NCBI GenBank assembly: GCA_020028535.1
Contig: JAIBHM010000130.1
Span: 1-5,303, forward strand
Origin: Armatimonadota bacterium
GTDB taxonomy: Bacteria; Sysuimicrobiota; Sysuimicrobiia; Sysuimicrobiales; Kaftiobacteriaceae
Direction of reading: 5' to 3'
Length of the DNA: 5,303 nt
Shown: positions 1 through 5,303 of the stretch, in pieces
Layout of the letters: every line of letters begins with the position of its first letter
How positions within the stretch are numbered: the stretch's first letter is position 1
Made by a program: the position numbers and the translations under genes
Notes under the pieces: generated by a model
The model's database searches: none
What the model was told of the DNA's origin: nothing
The model's input: the letters and a program-made list of their open reading frames with translations, nothing else

Positions 1-320
1 CCTTCAGGCACACGCAGCAGCCGGCTGAGCGCCCAATGGAGGTTAACGGCCGTCGGCCGCGTGGCCTCGAGCGATGCAGCGACCTCGCGGAGGGCGCGCA
101 CGAAGTCTTCTCGCTCGCCTGCGCGGATTTCACGCGCTCCAAGCACGAGTCCGTAGGCGCCGGCCGCGCCGATGGCCGGAGCCCCCCGCACGCGCATCGT
201 ACGGATTGCCTCGGCCACCTCGGCCGAGCTGCGGCAGGCCAGCATCCGCTCCTCATGCGGCAGTGCGGTCTGGTCGAGTAGAAACAACGTGTCGTCCTTC
301 CAGCGCAATGTCTTCAGCAT
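1..320 (-). CDS. mtnA: S-methyl-5-thioribose-1-phosphate isomerase, N-terminal part (cut by window edge)
   Basis: MtnA converts 5-methylthioribose-1-phosphate to 5-methylthioribulose-1-phosphate, a cytosolic step of methionine salvage from methylthioadenosine. Reading the minus strand from ATG 320 gives 106 codons with family hallmarks: LKTLRW near the start, LLDQTALP (about residues 14-21), VRGAPAIGAAGAYGLVL (44-60) and TRPTAVNLHWAL (87-98). The RGAPAI and RPTAVNL arginines (R45, R88) match the phosphate-binding arginines of the family. The catalytic Cys and Asp lie in the later part, beyond the window. The family is normally about 340-360 residues, so roughly two thirds is missing. An in-frame ATG at 335 would add five residues (MRDVS), but the inner ATG has a purine stretch (GAGAGA) about 7 bases upstream and fits the usual family start. 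The related translation factor eIF2B-like proteins share the fold, but the N-terminal motifs point to MtnA. It is the last visible gene of the run, 91 bases after sepF. Confidence 0.93.
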   Translation of the reverse strand, partial: MLKTLRWKDDTLFLLDQTALPHEERMLACRSSAEVAEAIRTMRVRGAPAIGAAGAYGLVLGAREIRAGEREDFVRALREVAASLEATRPTAVNLHWALSRLLRVPE

Positions 321-398
321 GGATACATCTCTCATTCGCCGGCATGGGGTGCACGCGACGGCGAACGTCTCAACCGGCGTGGGTCAGTCGGAAGGGGT

Positions 399-411
399 CC
401 CGCCGCGCGGG
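399..411 (-). other. Small GC hairpin right after the sepF stop
   Basis: CCCGC at 399-403 and GCGGG at 407-411 form a perfect 5-bp inverted repeat with a 3-base loop, directly after the sepF stop codon (412-414). No T-run follows on the minus strand, so it does not look like a standard intrinsic terminator. It may be chance in GC-rich DNA or a weak mRNA 3'-end barrier. The rest of the sepF-mtnA gap (321-398) shows no gene and no convincing promoter. Confidence 0.25.
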
Positions 412-825
412 CTAGTCGAGGGGGAAGAGGCTATGCTCGTCTCCAGCACCCACGTCCGCGGTGATTACCACATGGCTGGGGGTGAACAGGAAAATCTGTT
501 CGCCCACGCGCAGCATGTGCCCGTCCAGCGCGTAGGTCACCCCGCTGGTGAAGTCGATGATGCGCCGTGCCAGCTCGCCGTGCGAGCCTTGCAGGTTCAC
601 CACGACCGGCCGCCGCGTCTTCAGGTAGTCGGCGGCCCCGCGCGCGTCGTCGAACGACCGCGGCTGCAGGACGACGATCTCCAATTGCTTCTGGGCGTGG
701 AGGCTGAACAATTGGGCCCGCCGCTTCGGCATCTCAACTCCGTCACCGTCTGGGCCGGCACCGTTCTCCTCCTCGTAGGTCTCGGTGAATCCGAGAAAGG
801 TCATGAAGCGCTGCATCGCGCCCAC
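412..825 (-). CDS. sepF: Cell division protein SepF
   Basis: SepF binds the C-terminal tail of FtsZ, polymerises into rings or arcs and anchors the division ring to the membrane in bacteria that often lack FtsA or ZipA function. The 137-residue product has the family plan: a short N-terminal amphipathic segment (MQRFMTFLGF, 4-13) for membrane binding, an acidic Gly-rich linker (about 15-35) and the compact SepF core (about 48-122). The core has IVVLQPRSFDDA (50-61), YLKTRRPVVVNLQG (67-80), RRIIDFTSGVTYALDG (87-102) and GEQIFLFTPSHVVI (108-121). Glycines in the SGVTYALDG stretch are the conserved dimer-interface type. The linker is short compared with many SepF proteins. I chose GTG 825 because an AGAGGGGG ribosome binding site lies 7 bases upstream; the next ATG (816) would be too far from it. 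It starts 57 bases after the yggS stop, and that gap holds no gene. Its position after yggS is the typical Gram-positive arrangement. Confidence 0.96.
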   Translation of the reverse strand: MGAMQRFMTFLGFTETYEEENGAGPDGDGVEMPKRRAQLFSLHAQKQLEIVVLQPRSFDDARGAADYLKTRRPVVVNLQGSHGELARRIIDFTSGVTYALDGHMLRVGEQIFLFTPSHVVITADVGAGDEHSLFPLD

Positions 826-832
826 TCTAATA

Positions 833-840
833 CCCCCTCT
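833..840 (-). promoter_or_regulatory. Ribosome binding site of sepF
   Basis: The minus strand reads AGAGGGGG, followed by 7 bases and then GTG at 825. This purine run decides the GTG start over the ATG three codons further on. It lies in a purine-rich yggS-sepF gap (826-882) without a visible promoter or hairpin. Confidence 0.6.
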
Positions 841-882
841 GTGCTTCCCTCCCCTGGCCTGGCTTCTCCCGTGCTGTAAGAT

Positions 883-1590
883 TTAGCCTCGCTCGCCGAA
901 AATCCCCCGTCCGATCCGCACTAGTGTGGCACCCTCTTCGACCGCGACTTCGAAGTCGTCAGTCATCCCCATGGAAAGATGTACCAGCGGGGACTGGAAC
1001 ACACCGCGGCGGTTCAGTTCGTCGCGCAGCACCCGCAGTTTCCGGAACACGGGGCGCACCGTCTCCGCATCCGTTGCCACCGGGGCGATCGTCATCAGGC
1101 CAACAACGCCTATCCCCGGCAGTTGTGCGGCCTCGGACGCCAGGTCGATCAGGCCGTCAGGCGCGACCCCATGCTTCTGAGGCTCGCCCGCGACGTTCAC
1201 CTGCAACAGCACCTCTATTGGACGCTGCGCCCGCCTGCTGAGTTCACGCAGAATCCCCGGCCCGTCCATCGAATGGATCACGTCAAACATCGCGGCTGCC
1301 TCGGCGGCTTTGTTGCGCTGCAGGTGACCCACCATGTGCCAGCGTGGCCCTTGCCCGAGGGCGTCGATCTTGCGGCGCGCTTCCTGCACGCGATTCTCGC
1401 CCAAGTCCACTACGCCGGCGGCGATGGCAGCCCGTATCCGCGCCACATCCACATCCTTCGTTACCGCAACGAGCGTACTGTCCTCGGGTCGGCGGCCGGA
1501 GCGTATTGCCGCAGCCGCGATGCGCCCGCGTACGAGCGCGACACTGGCGGCGACATCGCTCACTTCGAACCGGAGCTCTGAGGCGACCAT
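883..1590 (-). CDS. yggS: YggS family pyridoxal phosphate homeostasis protein (PLPBP)
   Basis: YggS/PROSC proteins bind pyridoxal 5'-phosphate in the cytosol and keep free PLP and amino-acid pools balanced; no catalytic reaction is firmly known. The fold is that of the alanine racemase N-terminal TIM barrel. Numbered from ATG 1590 (235 residues, normal family length), the PLP lysine is K45 in LVAVTKDV. Then come LGENRVQE (63-70), WHMVGHLQRNK (84-94), the VNVAGEPQKHG strand and loop (131-141), GLMTIAP (164-170), LSMGMTDDFEVAVEEGAT (205-222) and the phosphate-binding RIGRGIFG (225-232). Family members usually read RIGTAIFG there, so RG is a mild deviation. The start is uncertain. ATG 1590 has a weak GGA 5 bases upstream and overlaps pgeF by 31 bases. 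An in-frame GTG at 1563 overlaps the pgeF stop as GTGA and gives MSDVAASVALVRGRI, which aligns better with family N-termini such as MNDIAHNLAQVRDKI of E. coli. The function is secure either way. Confidence 0.95.
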   Translation of the reverse strand: MVASELRFEVSDVAASVALVRGRIAAAAIRSGRRPEDSTLVAVTKDVDVARIRAAIAAGVVDLGENRVQEARRKIDALGQGPRWHMVGHLQRNKAAEAAAMFDVIHSMDGPGILRELSRRAQRPIEVLLQVNVAGEPQKHGVAPDGLIDLASEAAQLPGIGVVGLMTIAPVATDAETVRPVFRKLRVLRDELNRRGVFQSPLVHLSMGMTDDFEVAVEEGATLVRIGRGIFGERG

Positions 1591-2363
1591 CCTGGTCCAG
1601 TGGCGACCGCAACAACAGCCGCCATCCGCCCGGTCACTTTATCTCGACGATACGAGTAGAAGAGATCCGGGTGGTCGTAGGTGCAGAGATCAAGGACCTC
1701 GATGCGGGCGGACGACACACCCGCATCGAGTAATTGCCTGCGGCATGCAGCGCGGAGATCCAGCTGCCAGCGCTGCCGGCCGTTCGCGGCCGCGACCTCG
1801 GGCCACCACCTCCACCGCCGCATCCGCTCCATCACCGGCTCGTCCACCTCATAGTGGCAGGGACCGATGCTGGGACCAATCGCAGCGAGCAGATCTCGAG
1901 GGTTGCTTTTGAAGCGATCGGCCAGGATGCGCACGCCTTCGACGGCGATCCCCGCGGCGGTTCCCTTCCATCCCGCGTGCAGCGCGGCGACCACGCGCCG
2001 CTTCGGGTCGGCAAGCAGTAGAGGCACACAGTCGGCGGCGTGAATCGCCAGAGCCAGCCCCGGATCGGCCGTAACCAGGCCGTCCGCACCGGCAATGGAT
2101 CGCCCGGCATCCTCGGCGCCCACCACCGCCACCACCGACCCGTGCACCTGATCCGCTTCTACGTGTTGCGCAGGGCGCAGTCCGAGGGTCTGGAGGACCG
2201 CGCGACGATTCGTCGCGACCGTCTCCGGATCGTCGTCGACGCCGCGGCCGAGATTCAGGGAGGCAAAGGGCCCCGTGCTCGATCCACCCTGGCGCGTAGT
2301 GAAGGCGTGCGGAATGCCGGCGGCGCGCAGGTTGCCGGCGAACAGGAGATGGGGGCGGGTCAC
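1560..2363 (-). CDS. pgeF: Peptidoglycan editing factor / purine nucleoside phosphorylase family (YfiH, laccase domain)
   Basis: This is a cytosolic zinc-binding protein of the YfiH/LACC1 family. Reported roles are removal of misincorporated L-Ser-UDP-MurNAc in E. coli and phosphorolysis or deamination of purine nucleosides, including methylthioadenosine. The older name polyphenol oxidase is doubtful. The 267 residues from GTG 2363 match the family length. The metal ligands are visible: H74 in DQVHG (71-75), C112 in IHAADCVPLLLADP (107-120) and H129 in LHAGWKGTAAGI (128-139). Other family motifs are FTTRQGGSS (21-29), GPSIGPCHYEV (163-173) and DLCTYDHPDLFYSYRRD (225-241). A Trp/Arg-rich patch MRRWRWWPEV (181-190) is unusual, and about 15 residues after the usual end at GRMAAVV are poorly conserved. 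I chose GTG 2363 because it overlaps the phnE stop by four bases (GTGA) and the protein aligns from VTRPHLLFAGNL on. Longer starts would run far into phnE and give unrelated residues. Confidence 0.94.
   Translation of the reverse strand: MTRPHLLFAGNLRAAGIPHAFTTRQGGSSTGPFASLNLGRGVDDDPETVATNRRAVLQTLGLRPAQHVEADQVHGSVVAVVGAEDAGRSIAGADGLVTADPGLALAIHAADCVPLLLADPKRRVVAALHAGWKGTAAGIAVEGVRILADRFKSNPRDLLAAIGPSIGPCHYEVDEPVMERMRRWRWWPEVAAANGRQRWQLDLRAACRRQLLDAGVSSARIEVLDLCTYDHPDLFYSYRRDKVTGRMAAVVAVATGPGWSPQSSGSK
2360..2363 (-). other. GTGA stop-start overlap of phnE and pgeF
   Basis: The minus strand reads GTGTGACC at this junction. The phnE stop TGA occupies 2360-2362 and the pgeF start GTG occupies 2361-2363. 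A weak purine site (GAGAAA) precedes it inside the phnE end. Such an overlap normally means translational coupling, and it ties the importer genes to the pgeF-yggS-sepF group. Confidence 0.75.
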
Positions 2364-3526
2364 ACGACTTTCTCGCGAACCTTCGCGCTGAAGTAGTCCA
2401 TAGCCGCGACGACAATCGTGATGCCCCAGACCGCGGTCGCGGCCTGCCGCCACTGCAGGAGGTTGATGTACTGGATGAGCAGGAATCCCACGCCGCCGCC
2501 GCCGACCATCCCGATGACCGTGGACATTCGCACGTTAATATCCCATCGGTAGATGGTAAACGCGATGAAGGGCGGGACGATCTGCGGCACCACCGCGTAC
2601 CTGACCACCTGGAGCGGGCTGGCGCCCGTGGCGGTGATGGCCTCGATCGGCCCCGGGTCGATCGACTCGATCTGCTCCGAGTACAGCTTCCCCAGGGAGG
2701 CGATCGAGTGCAACCCCAGCGCGAGAACGCCCGCGAAGGGGCCGATTCCGACCCACACGGCGAAGACCGTGGCCATGATGAGCGGTTCGATCGATCGGGT
2801 GATGTTCAGAATGGTGCGCACAACCACATACACTGCGGCGCCGACAGGAGTGCGGGCCATGAGGTTCTTGGCGCCCAGGAAGCTCAGCGGGACCGCAAAA
2901 AGCACTGCGATAGTCGTGCCCATAAGCGCCAGGAAAACTGTCTCTACCAACCGGGCGAGCACAAGCGTGAAGGCGCTGCTGGGACGGAGCGCGCTGCCCT
3001 GGAGCGTCACCTGCACTCCCAGAGTGTGATGCTGCCCGATCAGATCGATCACCTCGACCGGGACAGTGAAGCGCCCCTCGCCGTCGGTGACAAACTCCTC
3101 ACCGGGCGCGGACGAGCCGGACTGGTCTGTCCAGATAATCTGTCCCGGCCTCCCCGGGGCAAAGCCCTCCCCCCGGACAGTGACGGTCTGGCCAGGACGC
3201 CCGACGGGGGCGGAGAGCGCGATACGCGGTCCGTCCGCGGCCGGCGCCGGCATGGGTGGGGCTCCTTCGGGGGTGAAACTGAACGGGACGCGGACTTCCT
3301 GACGCAGGGGGACCCGGGCCAGGATATCCGGCCGCACCAGATCGCGCACCAACGGCCTGATGAGCCTCGTGCTCGTGACGAGTTCCCCCAGATTGATCTG
3401 TGTGACCTGCCACCCGTAAATATAGATCGCGGCCAGGCCGACGATCATCAGGAAAAATGTCCACGGCCGGACCCGAGCGCGGGGGATAGCCGGAGGAACG
3501 GGGCGGGTCAGGGTTTCGTTAGCCAT
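2360..3526 (-). CDS. phnE: Phosphonate-type ABC transporter permease PhnE with inserted Ig-like domain
   Basis: PhnE forms the membrane channel of a phosphonate/phosphite-type importer, paired with PhnC and fed by PhnD. At 388 residues it is about 110-120 longer than usual PhnE proteins (about 260-280). Residues 22-40 form the first membrane helix. The typical post-helix stretch (INLGELV to LVRPDIL, 44-69) follows, then an extra extracytoplasmic domain (about 100-175; separate entry). The core resumes at LARLVETVFLALMGTTIAVLF (190-210), PLSFLGAKN (213-221), helices around 230-272, and the coupling loop EAITATGASPLQVVRYAVVP (295-314), which matches the EAA loop that docks on the ATPase. RWDINVRMSTVIGMVGGGGVGFLL (327-350) and a last helix (362-377) are also family-typical. 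ATG 3526 shares its A with the phnC stop (TGATG), so phnC and phnE are coupled. The core is intact, with no frameshift. The substrate cannot be read from the permease. Confidence 0.94.
   Translation of the reverse strand: MANETLTRPVPPAIPRARVRPWTFFLMIVGLAAIYIYGWQVTQINLGELVTSTRLIRPLVRDLVRPDILARVPLRQEVRVPFSFTPEGAPPMPAPAADGPRIALSAPVGRPGQTVTVRGEGFAPGRPGQIIWTDQSGSSAPGEEFVTDGEGRFTVPVEVIDLIGQHHTLGVQVTLQGSALRPSSAFTLVLARLVETVFLALMGTTIAVLFAVPLSFLGAKNLMARTPVGAAVYVVVRTILNITRSIEPLIMATVFAVWVGIGPFAGVLALGLHSIASLGKLYSEQIESIDPGPIEAITATGASPLQVVRYAVVPQIVPPFIAFTIYRWDINVRMSTVIGMVGGGGVGFLLIQYINLLQWRQAATAVWGITIVVAAMDYFSAKVREKVV
3002..3229 (-). other. Ig/IPT-like domain inserted between helices 1 and 2 of PhnE
   Basis: Residues about 100-175 of PhnE read like an IPT/TIG or related Ig-like beta-sandwich: RIALSAPVGRPGQTVTVRGE, then GFAPGRPG, then a TDGEGRFTVPVEV strand, and a final LGVQVTLQGS strand. 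The pattern of a Pro-Gly turn, T-V-T-V, G-x-GF-x-P and D-G-E-G-x-F is typical of secreted binding or adhesion modules. Proline-rich linker PPMPAPAADGP (90-100) leads into it. Its place between the first two helices puts it on the outer face of the membrane, next to where PhnD would dock. The assignment rests on motif appearance only. Confidence 0.65.
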
Positions 3527-4296
3527 CAGGCGATCTCAACCTCGACGGCCTCCTCGCCATAGATCTCGCGGAAGCGGGCCTCGTCGATGTCCTTCGGATA
3601 CCCGGTGAACACTATCCGCCCGCCCTTCAGCGCGATGAGCCGCGTGCCGTAGCGGCGGGCGAGGCTGAGAAAGTGCAGTGCGCACATCACCGTGATGCCG
3701 TCGCGCCGGTTCATCTCTTCGATGTACTTGAGCACGGAGTGCGACGTCGCCGGGTCGAGGCTGGCCACCGGTTCGTCCGCCAGGATCAGCCGCGGCTCCT
3801 GCATCAAGGCCCGGGCGATGCCGACCCGCTGCTGCTGTCCACCGCTGAGCTGATCGGCCCGGGTGTGCGCCTTCTCCGGAATCCCCACCCGGGTCAGGCT
3901 CTCCACTGCTCGGAGCCGCAGATCGGATGGAAAGTAGTTCGTGAGCGACCAGCCGGCCGGAACGTAGCCCAGCCTTCCCGCCAGAACGTTGGTGAGCACT
4001 GAGGACCGCTTGACCAGGTTGAACTGCTGGAAGATCATGCCGATCTGCCGCCGCAGCTTTCTCAGCTCGCCCACAGGAAGCGCCGTGATCTCGACGTCGT
4101 CGATGTAGATCTTTCCGGAGGTAGGCTCGATCAGCCGGTTGATGCAGCGCATCAGCGTAGACTTGCCCGATCCGGAGAGCCCGATGATCACCAGGAAGTC
4201 CCCAGGGTGCACCTCGAAGCTGACGTCATCAAGCGCCCGGGTGCCGTCGGGGTAGAGCTTGGTCAGGTGCTCGATGCGTACGGTCGCGCCAGCCAT
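3526..4296 (-). CDS. phnC: Phosphonate-type ABC transporter ATP-binding protein PhnC
   Basis: PhnC is the cytosolic ATPase that powers the importer; two copies would pair with PhnE. All nucleotide-binding motifs are intact in the 256 residues: Walker A GLSGSGKST (39-47), Q-loop at FQQFNLV (89-95), ABC signature LSGGQQQR (150-157), Walker B LILADEP with catalytic E175 (170-176), D-loop SLDP (179-182) and the H-loop His at 208 in CALHFLSLA. NVLAGRLGYVPAGWSL (103-118) is characteristic of PhnC rather than of phosphate (PstB) or generic ATPases. ATG 4296 is preceded by a strong AGGAGGA site 4 bases away. The stop overlaps the phnE start by one base. It follows phnD after a 79-base gap with a hairpin. 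Confidence 0.96.
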   Translation of the reverse strand: MAGATVRIEHLTKLYPDGTRALDDVSFEVHPGDFLVIIGLSGSGKSTLMRCINRLIEPTSGKIYIDDVEITALPVGELRKLRRQIGMIFQQFNLVKRSSVLTNVLAGRLGYVPAGWSLTNYFPSDLRLRAVESLTRVGIPEKAHTRADQLSGGQQQRVGIARALMQEPRLILADEPVASLDPATSHSVLKYIEEMNRRDGITVMCALHFLSLARRYGTRLIALKGGRIVFTGYPKDIDEARFREIYGEEAVEVEIA

Positions 4297-4300
4297 CCCG

Positions 4301-4307
4301 TCCTCCT
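4301..4307 (-). promoter_or_regulatory. Strong Shine-Dalgarno of phnC
   Basis: The minus strand reads AGGAGGA, then CGGG, then ATG at 4296. It is the best ribosome binding site in the window and fixes the phnC start. It lies 10 bases downstream of the intergenic hairpin, so PhnC can be translated independently of phnD. Confidence 0.8.
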
Positions 4308-4317
4308 AGCATGGACA

Positions 4318-4350
4318 GGGGAGGGGTGGCGGATGCGCCTTCCCCTCCCC
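4318..4350 (-). other. Strong hairpin between phnD and phnC
   Basis: GGGGAGGGG (4318-4326) and CCCCTCCCC (4342-4350) are a perfect 9-bp inverted repeat. Inside, GGCG (4328-4331) pairs with CGCC (4336-4339) around a GATG tetraloop, leaving one unpaired base on one side and two on the other. The result is a 13-bp, nearly all-GC stem. No T-run follows on either strand, so it is not a textbook intrinsic terminator. It starts 25 bases after the phnD stop. In binding-protein-dependent ABC operons such hairpins often protect the upstream binding-protein mRNA and partly stop transcription, giving more binding protein than ATPase and permease. That role is inferred. Confidence 0.7.
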
Positions 4351-4375
4351 GTTGCCACGCAGAAATCGTCCAGGT

Positions 4376-5303
4376 TCAGCGCACGAGTCTCGACAGATCC
4401 AGCCCCAGCACCCGGACCGCCTCCCGGATCGGGTTGAAGAACGCATCCAGCGAGGGCACCTGCCGTCGATCCACCTCGTACTTGCTGATCAGCAGGTTGT
4501 AGTCGGCATAGCCCTCGTGCGAGTACAGATCCATCACCGCCCGCTGACCCGGCCGGGTCTTGATAATATCGAACATGGCCTTGACGATCTTCTGTTTGAC
4601 CTCCGGCGCCAGCTCCTTGCGGAGGCTGACCGTGTCGCTCGGAATATAGGGCATGGTCGGCGGTCCGACATATTCGAGCACGGCGACCTTCTGCTTTACA
4701 TCGGGGAAAGTCCGCTCCACCAGGTTCCTGGCATCGCTGCCGAATCGATCGCCGAAGGTCGCGCCCGCATCGACGCTGCCCTGATAGACTGCGGTGACCA
4801 CCCGGTCGTGCCCTCCTACATACACAACGTTGCTGAAGAAGGTGGTCGGGTTGACCCCCTTCCGCGTCATGTAGACGGCCGGCCAGAGCGCCGATGAGGT
4901 GGAGGCGGGGTCCCCGAACGCAAACCGCTTCCCCGCCAGGTCGGAGAGGCTCCTGGCCCCCAGGTCGGCGCGGACGATAATCTGCGAGCCAAAGTAAGGC
5001 CGGCCGGCGCGCACGCTGATGAGCGCGACCTCGGCGCCGCAGCGCGCGTTGGCCAGGACGTAGGCGAGGGGCGCAAACCAGGCGATGTCCACCCGGCCCG
5101 CGCAGAGGGCCTCGATCGTAGCCGCGTAGCTGGTCGGAACAGTCGCTTCAATGTCGTAGCCTGTGGCGACCTTCAGCAGTCGCGCGATCTGCACCCCGCT
5201 GGCCAGCACGCGCTCGCTATCCTGGGAGGGCACAAACGCCATCACCAGTTTCTGCTGGGTCCTCGCTTGCCCGGCCGTCAGCGACGGCTGGAGCGCCAGC
5301 GTC
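4376..5303 (-). CDS. phnD: Phosphonate/phosphite-type ABC transporter substrate-binding protein PhnD, N-terminus cut by window edge
   Basis: PhnD-family proteins capture phosphonates, phosphite or related oxyanions outside the membrane and deliver them to PhnE. The frame is open to the right edge: upstream of GTG 5245 it continues through TLALQPSLTAGQARTQQKL, which looks like the end of a signal peptide and the mature N-terminus. The true start therefore lies beyond the window, and GTG 5245 is an internal Val. Counting from that Val, the family pocket is visible: TSYAATIEAL with Y40, APLAYVLA (58-65), PYFGSQIIV with Y84 (83-91), FGDPASTSSALWP with the ligand-binding S115-T116-S117 (110-122), GGHD with H146 (144-147) and GATFGDRF (161-168). 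IPSDTVSLRKELAPEVKQKI (201-220) is the family's late motif. The stop is 79 bases before phnC. The exact ligand cannot be told from the sequence. Confidence 0.94.
   Translation of the reverse strand, partial: TLALQPSLTAGQARTQQKLVMAFVPSQDSERVLASGVQIARLLKVATGYDIEATVPTSYAATIEALCAGRVDIAWFAPLAYVLANARCGAEVALISVRAGRPYFGSQIIVRADLGARSLSDLAGKRFAFGDPASTSSALWPAVYMTRKGVNPTTFFSNVVYVGGHDRVVTAVYQGSVDAGATFGDRFGSDARNLVERTFPDVKQKVAVLEYVGPPTMPYIPSDTVSLRKELAPEVKQKIVKAMFDIIKTRPGQRAVMDLYSHEGYADYNLLISKYEVDRRQVPSLDAFFNPIREAVRVLGLDLSRLVR

Noticed and set aside
340..385. Sigma-70 promoter for mtnA
   Set aside because: A TTGAGA on the minus strand could serve as a -35 box, but 17 bases on the sequence is ACCCCA, with no acceptable -10 box.
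172..879. Long open plus-strand frame of 235 codons opposite mtnA and sepF
   Set aside because: It lies opposite two clearly recognisable minus-strand genes, its product is Arg/His/Pro-rich without family motifs, and long antisense frames are expected at this GC content.
1849..2415. Arg-rich minus-strand frame of 188 codons inside pgeF
   Set aside because: It is the +1 or +2 shadow of pgeF; the composition (Arg, Ala, Gly) is a typical GC artefact.
2363..2453. Longer pgeF start inside phnE
   Set aside because: The 30 extra residues are the Arg/Gly-rich shadow of phnE and do not match family N-termini; GTG 2363 overlapping the phnE stop is the better start.
2708..3562. Long open plus-strand frame of 284 codons opposite phnE
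   Set aside because: The product is highly charged and of low complexity, without recognisable motifs, while the opposite strand encodes an intact permease in the same span.
4318..4350. Intrinsic terminator between phnD and phnC
   Set aside because: The stem is strong but no T-run follows on either strand, and the next gene begins at once with a good ribosome binding site, so it is listed as a hairpin only.
5240..5245. phnD start at GTG 5245 or ATG 5242
   Set aside because: The frame stays open to the window edge with signal-peptide-like and mature N-terminal residues, so these are internal codons of a protein that begins outside the window.

Overview
The window is about 5.3 kb of GC-rich, tightly packed bacterial DNA. 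All seven recognisable genes lie on the minus strand, so transcription runs from high to low coordinates in the order phnD, phnC, phnE, pgeF, yggS, sepF, mtnA. I see no plus-strand gene; the long plus-strand frames are shadows of the minus-strand genes. SepF, frequent GTG starts and high GC fit a Gram-positive-type (Terrabacteria) lineage such as an actinobacterium, Chloroflexota, Armatimonadota or a related uncultured thermophile or soil phylum. I cannot place it more closely from sequence alone.

Right part (2360-5303): a phosphonate/phosphite-type ABC importer. The substrate-binding protein PhnD is cut by the right edge and lacks its N-terminal signal region. A 79-base gap with a strong GC-rich hairpin separates it from the ATPase PhnC, which has a near-perfect ribosome binding site. 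The permease PhnE shares one base with the phnC stop and carries an unusual Ig/IPT-like domain between its first two membrane helices. No C-P lyase or phosphite dehydrogenase gene is in view, so the ligand is open.

Middle and left part (412-2363): pgeF (YfiH/laccase-domain family), yggS (PLP homeostasis protein) and sepF (FtsZ-ring component). This trio usually sits in the division gene cluster after ftsZ in Gram-positive bacteria; here it follows the importer. The phnE stop and pgeF start overlap by four bases (GTGA), and pgeF overlaps yggS, so the importer and the division-associated genes look like one transcription and translation unit.

Left edge (1-320): the first 106 codons of mtnA, 5-methylthioribose-1-phosphate isomerase of methionine salvage. 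Because YfiH-family proteins have been reported to phosphorolyse purine nucleosides including methylthioadenosine, pgeF and mtnA could supply consecutive steps of methylthioadenosine salvage. That is a hypothesis, not shown by the sequence.

No RNA gene, mobile element, CRISPR array or clear promoter was found. I see ordinary conserved genes in an interesting arrangement rather than a clearly new system.
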